Positions 11,401 through 21,795 of a stretch of DNA of 64,000 bases are shown in pieces (positions within the stretch are counted from its first letter, which is position 1; each line of letters begins with the position of its first letter). Source of the DNA: Ceratorhiza oryzae-sativae (lineage: Eukaryota; Basidiomycota; Agaricomycetes; Cantharellales; Ceratobasidiaceae). Made by a program: the position numbers and the translations under genes. The stretch lies in contig JARWMV010000237.1 in assembly GCA_030998015.1 (NCBI GenBank), forward strand, positions 62,001 to 126,000. Direction: 5' to 3'. The notes below the pieces were generated by a model. That model was not told the DNA's origin and searched no databases. It worked only from the letters and a program-made list of their open reading frames with translations.

Positions 11401-11988
11401 GCGGACAACCATGCAGAATGGCTCCAAAAGGGCCATGACAAGCTTAAGGCAGCCCTAGAAATAGCAAACCAGAGAATCAAGGAATACTATGACCAGAAGC
11501 ATCGGACTCCTGAAGCAATTAAGGTTGGGGACAAAGTCTGGCTTGATACCAAAAACATACGGACACAGCAGGCCTCCAGGAAACTGGCCCACAAAAGAGT
11601 TGGACCATTCAGGGTGGTAGCACAACACGGCACACATGCATACAAATTGGACCTACCGATAACCATGAAAATACACCCAGTGTTTCATGTCTCACTCCTG
11701 ACCAAATATAAAGACGATCCCTATGGTCGTCAGGTTCTCCCACCACCACCTGTGGTAACTCCTGAAGGGGAAGAAGAGTTCGAAGTGGAACAGATCATAA
11801 AGTCACGATACAACAAAAGATCTAACGTCTTCGAATACTATGTCAAGTGGCTCGGCTATGACGAGCGACAATGGTTAACCTATGACGACCTGGTGAACGC
11901 ACCAGAACTCATCGCTGACTATGTCAAGTCGCACCCAAAGGCACCTCAGGACCCCCGTGCCTTGAAGGGGGGAAGTGTCACGAACTGA
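8458..11988 (+). CDS. pol: gypsy pol with chromodomain
   Basis: 1176-residue polyprotein, open throughout. Order: retropepsin (MIDSGATSVF near residues 68-77), RT (FTKFDLKWGF and YMDDILVF), RNase H (ETDASGYATG) and integrase. The integrase has an HHCC zinc region ending CESCIRNK, a core with YDLITGLP, ISDRGPNF and GQSERANQ, and a C-terminal chromodomain (VEQIIKSRYN to YYVKWLGYDERQW) that in chromoviruses targets integration to heterochromatin. The start lies in the -1 frame relative to gag with an ATGA overlap, suggesting reinitiation or frameshifting. Two conserved positions are altered: IDYCRLN where copy 2 has IDYRRLN (RT), and VVNRL where copy 2 has VVDRL (integrase). The ORF is intact, but its activity is doubtful. 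Confidence 0.95.
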   Translation: MSSNRARGAVLGAMLQNAHNENKDMEMECMSLGNQSQLQFFFHAFPLRITPEQKSAYNMKKFNGWAMIDSGATSVFIHEDLVKQYRIPTVALKTPKKLRVIDGREIDSGSVTHYCTFELCIQEHREILSAYVVNVGKNDLVLGMSWLKFHNPDIDWDGKDMKFNSPICLKHCITKPLHVRANEPKELQLDSLDPLPTKYKEFQNIFAEEDDVQPLPPHRKWDMEIDLKPDAKPRHGPIYSVGVKEDAELRKTLDRQLKAGHIRPSRSPMASPVIFVKKKNGKLRMCIDYCRLNEMTVSNVYPLPRINDIVETLRGAKIFTKFDLKWGFNLIRIREGDEWKAAFKTKYGLYEPLVMQFGQKNAPGTFMAMIREEFQDIEGIYVVIYMDDILVFSKNQEEHDEHVKEVLRRLQKAGLYCALEKCVFDVTEVDYLGIVVTPQGIKVDPAKVEKAVEWPTPTNPTEVLEGLGFANWLRHFIKDFSKITKCLYELVKKDTKWEWTEERDRAWNLLKQKLKEAPLLIQPEPSKPFILETDASGYATGAVLLQYGEDEMLHPISYYSKAMVPAERNYDIYNKEMLAIIKALKHWRHLLEGAEHPVNIVCDHKNLEYWKTNRPLNGRVTRWHEFLSRFEFKILYIEGAKNGQADILSRLSRHIPKEGGESQALLAQNQFLELKSLWLQAITPDHDLEQLIRDAIPGDEHLSKVLKALDDNEKVKDWEWDEGLLRHKGRIYVPNNKELRRLVIESHHDSPAAGHPGQFRTYELLNRKYTWLSMKKSVNEYVTHCESCIRNKHSNQAPPGLLNPIPAPEKPWEEITYDLITGLPLSEGFDAIFTVVNRLTKMVHFIPCQSEASAMDCANLFLTYVWKLHGLPRKTISDRGPNFASKFLRHLYKRLDIKPSYSTAYHPQTDGQSERANQVVEGYIRHYVSDRQDDWVSLLPLAEFAYNNGVNASTGKSPFFANYGFHPRLAVGDREEPELPLADNHAEWLQKGHDKLKAALEIANQRIKEYYDQKHRTPEAIKVGDKVWLDTKNIRTQQASRKLAHKRVGPFRVVAQHGTHAYKLDLPITMKIHPVFHVSLLTKYKDDPYGRQVLPPPPVVTPEGEEEFEVEQIIKSRYNKRSNVFEYYVKWLGYDERQWLTYDDLVNAPELIADYVKSHPKAPQDPRALKGGSVTN
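11964..11975 (+). other. gypsy polypurine tract
   Basis: GAAGGGGGGAAG sits immediately upstream of the 3' LTR, the usual place of the plus-strand primer. It overlaps the end of pol. The same tract precedes the copy 2 3' LTR at 46336. Confidence 0.85.
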
Positions 11989-12352
11989 CACGCATACATT
12001 CACTCTACAATATTTTCTCGATTTTCCACATTTTATGGGATCATCTTCAAAACATACTTGCCTTTTATGGTATATCTGTGTCATGTGACTCAGGGGATGC
12101 TCCGGACCGGTAACCGAGATGTATTTCAACTCTGATGTGAAATTCCGCAGTTCCGCAGTCGCTTCTACTGCTTCTATCTCTTATCTGTCGTGACTCACTG
12201 TACAGACTTGTTTGTTATGATGTGGCTCGTACTATGTATATAAACCCGGTCAAGTTCGCAGAGGACTCCTCAAGAACTTGACCTCTCGTCGAATACAAGT
12301 TCTTTTACTTTTCTTACTATTTTCCTCGTCGCCTGACTTGTCGTCGTCGACA
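11976..12352 (+). repeat. gypsy copy 1, 3' LTR
   Basis: 377-bp LTR appearing identical to the 5' LTR except one CG/TG difference close to its start. It is followed by the target duplication CCTGG at 12353-12357, after which the copia gag coding sequence resumes. Confidence 0.95.
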
Positions 12353-12357
12353 CCTGG

Positions 12358-13150
12358 ACTGCTGTTCCTTGGCCTTCGACGTCGCAGTTTTGCCCTTGGC
12401 AATGCTCGTGAACATCACGGTGAGTCCAAGACCCTTCTTGCAACGCTCTTCCTCGGCTAATGCGGCCTTTATAACTAAATCGGAGGTAATTGAACCCGAT
12501 TGATTCGATGTCTGGATGACCGTGCTGACGACAGCATACGATGGAGGTAACACATTCATTATAATTTGAGCGAGCATAGAGTCGCTAATCGGTTCGCCTA
12601 GTGTTTTCATCTTCGAAGCGATCGTACGGAGGGAATTTATACCCGCGGTAATGTCATGATCTTCTTCGATCTTTGTATTGACTAGTTGGTGGTACAGGAA
12701 GGATATCGATTGAGCTCCCTTCCCTTCCCACCTTTCAACGACTTGCGTCCACGCCTCTTGCGATGTTTCGGCCTCGACGATATCGGCTAGCGCCTCATCT
12801 TCCATTGCCAATGCGATCTGGGCGAGAGCCTCTTGATCGCGTTTTAGCCACTCGGCTAGGGATTCAGTATATTCGCTCAACCTTGATTTGTCTTTGGCAT
12901 CGGCATCGGTGAGTTCAGCCGGGGGTTTCTCGACTCCGAGAACGATGTCCTCTAGGCCTCGTAGGCGTAGGACCATTTGCTGACGAAATTTCCATGCCGT
13001 GTAATTAGATCCGTCGCTCTTCAGAGCGGGAACATCGAGCGACTTCTTGCTCAAGTAGCTCGGCTTGTGGCTCGAAGACATCGCTGGCGGGACTGTTACC
13101 GGGTCGACGGGGCTCTCTGGTTTCGTACTAGTAGAGGCTGCGGGGCTCAT
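12358..13150 (-). CDS. copia gag (UBN2-like), 5' half of split gag-pol
   Basis: N-terminal part of the copia polyprotein, about 264 residues before the gypsy insertion cuts it. The LKSDGSNYTAWKF segment and the later helical repeats are typical of copia Gag (UBN2/gag-polypeptide families). The N-terminus is rich in S, P and T. The first ATG, at 13148-13150, lies inside the primer binding site four bases from the LTR; an in-frame ATG about 23 codons on (MSSSHKPSYL) is an alternative start. Without the gypsy element the frame would continue into the zinc knuckle at 5402. Confidence 0.88.
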
Positions 13151-13154
13151 AACC
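13143..13154 (-). promoter_or_regulatory. copia primer binding site (initiator tRNA-Met half)
   Basis: In the coding sense, GGTTATGAGCCC directly follows the 5' LTR. It is complementary to GGGCTCATAACC, the usual anticodon stem-loop of initiator tRNA-Met (anticodon CAT). This corresponds to the half-tRNA priming known for Drosophila copia and yeast Ty5. The ATG inside it is also the first gag start codon. Confidence 0.7.
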
Positions 13155-13446
13155 TCTCACGCAGGGAGGTTTCTCGTGGCTAAGATACAAATCGTACTTA
13201 GCTCAACTACGAAGGTAGAGAACTATATATACTGTACCTAAGATACAAATCGTACTATAGAGTACAGTGTGAATAGAATACATGAGAAAAGAAAGAAAAT
13301 ACGATACCTTAGCTCAACTACGAAGGTAGAGAACTAAGGAAGAAGAAGGGGGATTCCCGCGAACTCGCGCATGATATCAGAGAGGGGGGATACGAAACAG
13401 AAACAAATATGCGCATACATACACGCATATGATTGTAAATTCAACA
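13155..13446 (-). repeat. copia 5' LTR
   Basis: 292-bp LTR that appears identical to 1531-1822. It is followed on the plus strand by the CCACG target duplication and the remainder of the module D helicase. Confidence 0.93.
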
Positions 13447-14115
13447 CCACGAACAGTGGTAGTCAGCGCTCGATCCAATGCTAAGCAACCGCGCGGCTCG
13501 GCCCAAGCGTCCGCTACCGATATTTGGTGGAGGGAAGAGCGAAACTACGAGGTTCGTCACAGCAGTTTGGACGATCTTCGTCGGCGTTTCGCAGGAACAA
13601 CAGAGTCTCAACCACACGAAGAACCAGCCGAGTCCGCTCGCCCGTCTAAACGCTCGCGCCTCAACAATAGCGCTGCGATCCCTCAAGTCGCTCCAAGCGC
13701 ACCATCAGTCCCTCATACACCATCAACCCCTCATACGCAACCCTCACTTAAAATGGCACCTTGCGTAGCCCGTCCGACTTTCCAGCCTCCTGCACGGCCA
13801 GTTGGACGATTAATTGTACCGTCTCAGCGCCCAGTCTTGCATAATACTTATTCAAATCGCCCAACCTCAATCCCCGGGTTTCGTCAGATACAATATGCTA
13901 GCCCAACGCTGCAACACCCATCCCCGGTTGCGGCTGATAGGTTTCGGCGCTTCGGTATTCGCTGCGCATATGTCCCACTCTTTTACGCGCCCTATAGGCC
14001 TCCGAATCCACACCTACCCTCGCATTCCATGTCTCACGATTGTCTTCTGATGATCAGTGAGTTAAGATCCTTGCTTAATCCCCCCTCAGTTCGAAACTAT
14101 ATCGCTAGCCCGTAG
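13447..14115 (+). pseudogene. RecQ-like helicase, module D, C-terminal part
   Basis: Continuation of the helicase broken at 1530. When the copia insertion is disregarded, the open frame continues across the single CCACG copy. It contains the WWREERNYEVRHSS segment, matched by a similar segment in module C near 56350. A proline- and serine-rich low-complexity tail follows with RPVGRLIVPSQRPV, also found in module C near 56600. The last residues before the stop at 14115 resemble the module C ending (ELRSLL and ELRVLL). The tail has no recognised domain and may be a flexible partner-binding region. Confidence 0.8.
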
Positions 14116-14311
14116 TTCATTTTTCGCCCTTTGTCGTGTCAACTAGCATAGCTACATTTATTCACGATTTATTACAATTTATGTTGCATGCAAATGAACG
14201 GTTTGTGGCACCTCTCACTCGCCGTCCGTAGTTAGCGCCTATTCCCAATGGTTGGCGCTTCGCAGGTCTCCGCAAATTCTCTAAGTCCCGCCTGTGCTCG
14301 GAGATTTTTCA

Positions 14312-14415
14312 ACAGACGGTTTGGGGAGTAGCGAGGGAGGGGGATTTGATATTGGGGTGGGTGGGGCAATATCAAATTCCACCGACCCGACCGAGCGGAT
14401 CCTCAAACCGTCTGT
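14312..14415. repeat. terminal hairpin of module D
   Basis: Imperfect inverted repeat. ACAGACGGTTTG at 14312 pairs with CAAACCGTCTGT ending at 14415, and inner ATTTGATATT pairs with AATATCAAAT. About 50 upstream bases plus this hairpin recur after the module C helicase (57091-57233), so it marks a shared right end. The palindromic modules A and A' begin 12 bases further on. Confidence 0.7.
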
Positions 14416-14806
14416 GGAAGAGACTAAGTTGACTTGTGAAATCAGAACTCGGCGCTTACATGACATTGACGATTTACCCAGGAACTTGCATATGGATAGC
14501 ACATGATAACCATCGGACAACTCAGGAGGAATGAACACTAGCGTGAATGCGGTCAACAGCGCATAATTAGACTTGCTAACCGGGACATGGGCGTTGAGTC
14601 TAACCGGACTACTAGGAGGTATCCACTTTTACAGCTCTGAGACTACGGAAACCTAGGGTAAATGTCTTGAATATATAGCTATAAGCGCACAATATCCATT
14701 TCACAACATCCTCTTTGTGAGGAACGTGAGAGTAGACTATTTTATCGAAGGCGTGCCCTGCGTGGTCACATTCTCACGTGATCTCACTCAGACGGTCACC
14801 TGCCAG

Positions 14807-17800
14807 TTACGCCGTTCCGTCACCATCCAAATCAAAATCCTCTTCCGCGTCCGACCCGTAAATCATGTCCCACATATCGGCTGCGTCGACCTCCAGACTC
14901 ACGTCTTCTTCGTTCTCTAATGGTAGGATCGCATCGAAGAGCTCCTCTTCATTTGGCTCATTTTCCGCTTCGTCCCCGTCCTCATTTTCCGATTCGATTT
15001 CGTCACCTGCCCAGTCGACTTCCATCATATTGGGGCAAAAATTCTGTAATCCATTCAAGTAAGTAATTCCGTCTACGGATTGAATTCATTCGATTGTACT
15101 TACCTTAGAGGTTGAGGTACTGGAGGTTGAAGGAGCTGCACCGGGAGCGTCGGGACGGCGCGGCAAAGCCGTATGAGGATGGTATGGGCAATATCGGGGC
15201 CTTGGTAAGCCTTTTGTCTTGCCTTGAACTCTTTATTATATTCTTTTAACCCGGATAGCTTTCCCCAATAAACTTTCGAGACCAACGCTCTGGGCATCGA
15301 CGACGGGATTGCATTTGTTGTCAAAGGTCCGTCCTTCCTGAATATCATAAACCTCGTATTTTTCCAAACTTTCAATTATTTTTAGGAGTCTTTCATTTTG
15401 TCCGGGGTCGAGTGGTGGGTGGTTCGGTAATTTCCTAGCATCTCGTTGAGATCTTTGGTGAGTGTCCGCAATGCACAAATGCAAGGTGTAATCATAGTGA
15501 GCCATTCCCAGGTCTCATTACTCCCGTGTGCATTGTATACACGCTTTGTATGTGTAAGTTTTCACTGCACGACTCGCACTTGAACCTGACTTGCCTTGAT
15601 CCAATAAATCAGGTGCTCCTGTACAAGATCTAGCTCAACAAACGCTTTCGGCCGCCCTGTCGGGCTTGCAAGCCAATTGTCGAGAATTAGATCCCTAGTA
15701 TATGTATATGTTAGCCGTAGTTGAATGTGCCGTAATGGAGAATTATACCGTAGTTTTGGTGGCCAGACCACTTCACAGTAGTGAATGAGTCGTAGGAGCG
15801 CACGAGCATACTGTGGCCGACCCGATCCACGAAACGAGAGGGCAAATAGTTTTAAAACGCTGAGAACGCGGCCAGAATGACCGCATTTAACCGCATCAAA
15901 AAGCTCTTCGAGATTAAGGGCGTCTCGCAAGAAATATATGGCGCCTTCGTAGACCATATCACCCGACTTGTCGTCAGGATCAGCGTATAGACGGTCGCTC
16001 TGAAGCTTCGACGCGGTAGATACATCAACGTAGGTGTCAAAAAGTGCCTCGGCATCATTTAGCAATTGCTCCCAAGATTTCTTGTACATAGATTCTGCAG
16101 TTGAGACATTTGAATCGTATGATTCAAGGTTGGCTAAATAGCTCTCGAGAGTCTTGGAATTAGAAAGCCGAAGCAGACAGTGAATAATTCGAGCGCCAAG
16201 CGAATCCATAATGAGATCTTTTGCAACAGCAAATGGGGGGAGAGATGTTTCCACAAATGATTTTCTTTCGAGAATGCTGTTATGAAAGAAAAGCGACCCA
16301 GGAGCGTCTTGTCCGGCTTCCGGACTGCCAAGATGAGTGCTCAAGACACTTACAACCGCTGCCATCTTTGTATGAAATAGACCTAGAACACACTCTAGGT
16401 TGCTAAGCGAGTTTTTGGGCTCTTCCTGGCCAATTCGAGTATTCTGAGCGCTGTCCAGGTTTAGTGCAGATTTCAAATCACCAGCCACTAGAATGATATC
16501 TTGAACAAACTGTTCAGCGTCGAGATCGATTTCAAGCTCTTTGAATATTGCTTGAAAAACGGATATGACTCCGCTAATTGACGATTCGTCAATATCCATA
16601 GCTGGGAGTGGGTAAATGTTCGATGTATGCGGCTCGATCACTGGTGCCACAATTGGTTGCGAGTCGTCAAGGAATGGCCAATAACGCTTAAACTGCTCGC
16701 CACCGTATTTCAGAATCATACGAGCAATTGCGTGCACTATAACTTTCGGTGGGTTGCTTGTTCACTTTGATTGTGAAGGATATGGTCTTCCTGCAATGGT
16801 CCAGCTTCAGCAAATGCAGATCTAGCCGCAGAATGGTCAAGAGCCTCAGGAGTTGCGTTGTGAAGCTCAAAAATTGTGGCGCAAGTCCCGTTTTCTTGCG
16901 AATCTAAAGAACAAGTGTTAATAGATAGACAACGAGTTCGAAAATACTGAAAATTTGAGCTCAAGTGGATTTTGTGCGATGTTGTAATATAGAAATCGTA
17001 CCTGTGTGTCCGAGGGTTTGTTGAGCCGATTTAAGAACAAAGTTTATATTGTCGAATATGATCCCATGGCGGTGTTTCTTCCAGCGTTGTTTTGTCAATT
17101 TGCGACATCCATTGGCGAGCATCTTGACTGCTCCGACCGAAGGGTACAAGGTAGGCCGAGAAGTTGTCTCGGGTTGTAAATTATCTTGATTTTTGTGCTC
17201 AACCGTGGGTGGGTTTGGCAAACTTTGGTCGGGTTTTCCACGTATAAGGTTACCATAAGATGTCACGGTGCCAAGGTGAGACAAAATGCCGTATCCTTGA
17301 CGTTGGAGCCCAATTCCAAACATGTAGAGCCCAAGGCATGTCTGAAGCAAATTGTTTCGACGACTACGGCATCGCAAGAGCACGGTAATAGCACAAAGGA
17401 TGCTCTACGCATCCGGATTAAATGTATAGCCATTAATGTTGATCAAGAGATTGATCGGGTTGCGTTGCTCACTGTTTGTCCAACTCGTGACACATCACTC
17501 AACTTCCTCCGGCGCACGCCTGTGGGCGTTACAAAATCCAGCATCATTCGAACTGTTCGAGGGCACGAGTTTTTTATTACTTCAAGTATGCTGCTAACCT
17601 TGAAGTCTTTGTGTAGATATTCAGGCTCGATCTTGTCTTCCAAAGTACGGAGGACACCACTGGCCGTCACTTTCCTCGCCTCAGCGCAAAGCTCGCCCCC
17701 ACATACCGGCGAATCCACCTGAGAAATCGGCGCCGCCCAGGCCTGCTTTGGTGAGAGTGAGCCCAATATCCGAGTAGTGTTTGAACCTCATGTTTGTATG

Positions 17801-18418
17801 CCCAGAAATGTTGATTTCGAAGTTTTGCAGTGTCGCTGCGCCGCTTTGGATCAAACACAAAGAGGAGAAGGTCGATGAATGATTTATTGTGAGTCTTGAG
17901 CTTTTCTATCAATTCCTCGAACAGGATTAATAGTACATCTTTTTTGCCTGCCGGCTTGGATTTTGGCGCTGCGTGATTGGAACCAGTGGCTGATCTTGGC
18001 TGGGTTGATGGCGCCGAATCAATCATAGCCAGCTAACTTGAAGCTCAGAAAGAAACTCACCATGGACCTTGAGCTGGACTCCAAGGCACGAGGTTTTGTC
18101 TTTGAGCTGGGCGATTTCTGGCAGGCTGAGGAGCTTCGTGTTGCGCTTAGTTTGCGTTTTTTGTTTGTCTGTCAAGGATTGAGAGCTGGTAAGCACATTT
18201 AACTCTTATCTGTAAGTATTGAGCATTAACCCCGCTTTTCTTGTTCTCAGTAGAGCTGGCTCCCGATTCCGAGTCCTAATGAAGAGGATAGTTTATCTCA
18301 AGTGTGAAGTATGCGCTGACACGCCAAGGTCACATACTGTAAGCCACTCCTCATCCATTGTAAGATCTGAATAATTGGAATCGGAATTGGAGTTGGAATT
18401 GGAATTTGCAGTATTCAT
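14807..18418 (-). pseudogene. DUF6589-like gene, left palindrome arm (frameshifted)
   Basis: Mirror copy of the intact gene at 27531-31149, with the start ATG at 18416-18418. Compared with that copy it has at least three frame-breaking losses. One is a missing G in a run near 17696-17700, another is near 15390, and the third is near 15268, where a TTCTGG segment has lost bases. The central block with GDLKS, LGLFHTKMAAV and FALSFRGSGRPQYAR is intact (15562-16737). The tail encoded at 14807-15058 is strongly acidic. Tracts near 15.4-15.56 and 15.78-15.96 kb carry many mostly silent differences from the right arm. It is probably non-functional unless the indels are consensus errors. Confidence 0.8.
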
Positions 18419-18772
18419 TGTTTGGGAGCGTTCTCTACTTATAATATGGAGGTTTCAAAAATTTTCACTTTAACAAATTTTGAAACTTGATCGTAAGTTG
18501 GCTGTCTTGGTTTATTGAAACTATTCATCACTAACCTGCTTTACCCAGTTGTTCTTGAAGCAAATTTTTGCTGTAGAACTATGGGATAGCTTGGGAATGA
18601 AGGTATGCTGCTGTCAGTGCTGGGGCCAAAATGCTGACTTGGCGCAGTGTAGTCTTCTGCTTTAGGATGCCAGCAACTTTACCACATTTGAGTAATTTCA
18701 TTTTCTTCTAATTCCACTCAACACTCTACCCCACAAACCCTACTCATTTGCCCATTGTGCACTCCTAGTACA

Positions 18773-21297
18773 ATGTCAGGTTGCTTAAACAACATTTTGA
18801 CTTCAGCTATCTGAACAAAGCACGAAAGCCTACCACAGCTTATCTGTGAGAATTTTGGGTGGAAGTCGGCGCACCAGTTCCAAATTGATGCAACATTACT
18901 GCAAGTACTTTGGTACAACACAATTGTGCATGTTGGAACAGGACAAGGGAAGACAGCTGTGGCTGCAGGACTGTTTGTGCTTGCAGAGAATGTGTGGAAG
19001 TTGTCAATTGTAGTGTCACCACTAGTGGCCCTACAAGACAAGATGGTGAGTTTTACTATATTTGAGGGATGGTACTGTGGTTTTGCAAGGCTAACCAAAA
19101 TTGAAGAAAGAGACATTTAAAAATACATTCAAGCTTCAAGCAATTGTGATAAATAGCAAACACTGTGTTGAATCTCTTGGTATTTTGTTGGTGAGTGAAA
19201 TTTTAGCTTCACTGTGAGAACATGCTGAGTCTTGTACAGGAGATTAAATCTGGAGAGGTTCGCATCATATTGATTTCTCCTGAGACACTCCTCTTGCAGT
19301 GCATCATTGACTGGCTATTACAAGATCCAAAGATCTCCAAAATGATTTTCTCAGTTGTAATAGATGAAGCACACTGTGTATCATTCTGGAGTGATACATT
19401 CCACAAGAAATATGGTGTGCTCCATATCATTCAACCCTTCCTCCTTGCAATACCCCAATTGTTGCTCTCTCAGCCATGCTGACTCCTTGTGTCTGACAAG
19501 ACATAATAACTAGATTGAATCTGTCATCGACACATATATACATTAACGAAGGGAATGGCAAGCCAAACCTCACAATCATTGCTGCTCGAGCCAAGAACCT
19601 GCTTATATCATTATACGACCTCAGGTTTATTATTCCATTAATCACATTCCATCCCCTTGACATCCCAATTACTATGGTGTACACAGATAATATAGAAGTT
19701 GGCCAATGCATTGTTTTTTCCTCACTTTGCTTCTACCGCCCCATCTCCAGAATGCCGGCATCATTCGTCCTTACAACACCTGGCTCAGTCATGGGTATCG
19801 AGCGCTTGCCATGAAAGGCCTGCAAGAGGGCAATGTTCAAGTGCTTGTATGCACTGACGCTGCCGGAATGGTGAGTCCACTATATGCACTGTGATTTCTT
19901 TAACTTATGCACAACAAATTGCAGGGGTGCAACCTCTCCAACATTGAACATGTAGTTCAATGGCATGTAGTTGGTCTGTCCACACTTATACAGCGCTGGG
20001 GCCGGAGTGGCAGGTCTGGAGAAAAAGCACTCGGTGTTCTGTTATATGAACCTTCTGCTGAGAAGGTTAATCCCACTTGCCCAGGTTTGCAGGCATTGCA
20101 AAACACAAAACTTCAGGTAAACCAGGCAAAAAACGCCAACAGCGCCCAGCGCTTCTCAAGGGAGGGTTTCGGTCAGAGATTCCTGGTGCCGAACCTGACC
20201 TTCAGGACGACTCGACGGGCGAAGGAGTATATGCACTGATTCAAACAAACGGCTGCCGGCGAAAAATCTGGGATAGAGTATTTGGGAACGAACCAGTTGG
20301 TACGTACAGCTTACCACTATATTCATACATCTTATAATTTGATGATTGGTCACATGTAGCTTTAGCTGTCCCTTGCTGCGACTGCTGTGTACCAAGTGTA
20401 CTTGATCAGATCAAAATTGTAAAGCCACACATGGAGCAAAAGCCTATATTGCCACCAAAAGGTGTTCCGTTCAAGCCTGCACAGTGCAAGCTAGTTGAAG
20501 GGTGGAATACAGTCTTCGAACAAGACTTCAAAGGAGTAACTTGGTCATCAACTCCTATCTTACCCCACAAAACAATTGAATTGCTCACATCATACAGTCT
20601 GATCAACACTCCCAAATTATTCAAGCAGCTAGTACATGAGAAGGCAGGTGACAAATGGTGGACAACATATGGGGAAGAACTTACAAGGGTAGTACTGGCA
20701 CTACACATCAAGTACATTCCCATCCCCCCAAAGCTGAAAAAGGTCAAAAAGCATGCACTGGACTCTGCTTCCAAGAACAAACACCAGCAAACGTACCAAA
20801 AACACCCACTCTTTTACCCCTAGCAATCTGATTCACCCGGCTGCAGGAGCGTCTCAAACTCACAGCTTCCGGGTCAACCCACAACCTCCATCTGCCAATG
20901 TGAATTCTCAGTTCTCACAAGCGGTGCTTGTGACAGTAGCCTCCTCGCCACCTCTTGTCTTGTCGTCAATATGCATACCACCCCAAATGAACCCACATAC
21001 AGCCAACAATCCTCAATCTTTGTCTGTGCATTGAGACCCATACCCCGGATATCCTCATCCTACATACCCATATCCCACATACCCGCATCCTACATACCCA
21101 AATCCTACATACCCAAATCCTACACACCTGCATTCTGAATATACATATCCCACGCCACCATATAACCCACATGAGACGTCACTCTCTTATCCAACTCTCA
21201 CATATTCACATTTTCAAGCTTATGAACCTTGGGTGCAGCAGAGGTATCCTTTTGAAGGCGTGCTGGAACGAAGCAGCACGCAGGTAGTTTACCAGGT
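18773..21297 (+). pseudogene. RecQ-like helicase, left palindrome arm
   Basis: RecQ-type helicase divergent from the DUF6589-like gene. Visible motifs: HQFQIDATLL (Q-motif-like), VHVGTGQGKT (Walker A near 18925), VVIDEAHCVSF (motif II near 19360), VCTDAAGM (motif V near 19850) and QRWGRSGRSG (motif VI near 19990). A CCDCC cysteine cluster follows near 20375. Defects are TGA at 18812-18814 and 19494-19496, both where module B has an arginine codon, a one-base loss near 19441, and an extra A near 20770. After a TGA near 21032 the frame continues as a P/Y-rich PTYP repeat tail. Introns with GTGAGT donors are at 19046, 19190 and 19870. It cannot make a full protein as read. Confidence 0.83.
21052..21134 (+). 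repeat. 15-bp tandem repeat encoding PTYPxP
   Basis: About five to six units of a CCTACATACCCAAAT-like 15-mer. In the helicase frame it encodes repeated P-T-Y-P-x-P. It lies beyond an in-frame TGA. The mirror copy is at about 24814-24897. Confidence 0.8.
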
Positions 21298-21314
21298 GAA
21301 TAAACATGTTTCTT

Positions 21315-21782
21315 ACTCGATATCCACACTTCTCTCCTCGAGAGGGGCCGTCCGCCATCTTCTGACTTATGTCTGGGAGACCGGCCGATTCCCTCTACTC
21401 TCACACACATGATGCCCAGAAACCAGGTGAAGTACTCGAATCTAAGATTATAGACAAATGGATAGCGCACTTGTAGATATCAAAACAAAACCGCTCAAGA
21501 GAGCGCTGAACAGTCTGTATGCCGTCTAAAGAAAAGCGTGTGAAGGATGCACGTTGCACAGAAGGAGCCGGCTTGTGAGCTTAAAACGGATCAGGGGTCT
21601 GGACGTCAGGGGGGCGTAGGCTCGTCTGACAGGCAGCAAGGAGTTGGTGGGCCTTATGGGATAGTAGGCATGAGGCACAGTTGGATCCAGGGTTTCTCTC
21701 TCCTTTCCTCTGCACCTTTGTATGGTCTACATAAGCCACAGGCTTGACAGACGTATAAACATGACCAAAAAAAAAAAAAAAA
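21315..21782 (+). mobile_element. Poly(A)-tailed retroposon, left arm
   Basis: An approximately 468-bp insertion ends in a run of 19 A and is flanked by 13-bp direct repeats AAACATGTTTCTT at 21302-21314 and 21783-21795. This is the signature of LINE-machinery retrotransposition (a SINE or processed transcript). I find no clear RNA polymerase III boxes inside it. It lies just after a GTGAAT donor-like site, probably in a 3' intron of the helicase. The mirror copy in the right arm means it predates the inverted duplication. Confidence 0.65.
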
Positions 21783-21795
21783 AAACATGTTTCTT

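Larger units (their letters stand above)
5408..12352 (+). mobile_element. Ty3/gypsy chromovirus, copy 1 (nearly intact)
   Basis: Full-length gypsy element of 6,945 bp nested in the copia gag-pol region. The 377-bp LTRs (5408-5784, 11976-12352) begin TGTCA and end GTCGACA and appear to differ at one base (CG versus TG near the start). Target duplication CCTGG occurs at 5403-5407 and 12353-12357. Internal order is a self-complementary primer site, leader ORFs, gag, pol with a C-terminal chromodomain, and a polypurine tract. Gag and pol are open. It is the youngest insertion in this nest. Confidence 0.96.
1531..13446 (-). mobile_element. Ty1/copia LTR retrotransposon, with nested gypsy
   Basis: A complete copia element in minus orientation. 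Two 292-bp LTRs (1531-1822 and 13155-13446), identical by eye, bound it and start TGTTGAAT in the coding sense. A 5-bp target duplication, CCACG, flanks it at 1526-1530 and 13447-13451. Gag-pol runs from 13150 down to 1869 but is split by a gypsy element at 5408-12352; without that insertion the copia element is about 5.0 kb. It lies in an exon of the module D helicase, and the helicase reading frame resumes across the target duplication. Identical LTRs imply a recent insertion. Confidence 0.95.

Noticed and set aside
21052..21134. CRISPR-like array
   Set aside because: The repeats are 15 bp and directly tandem without spacers, and they lie in a protein-like frame of a fungal gene.
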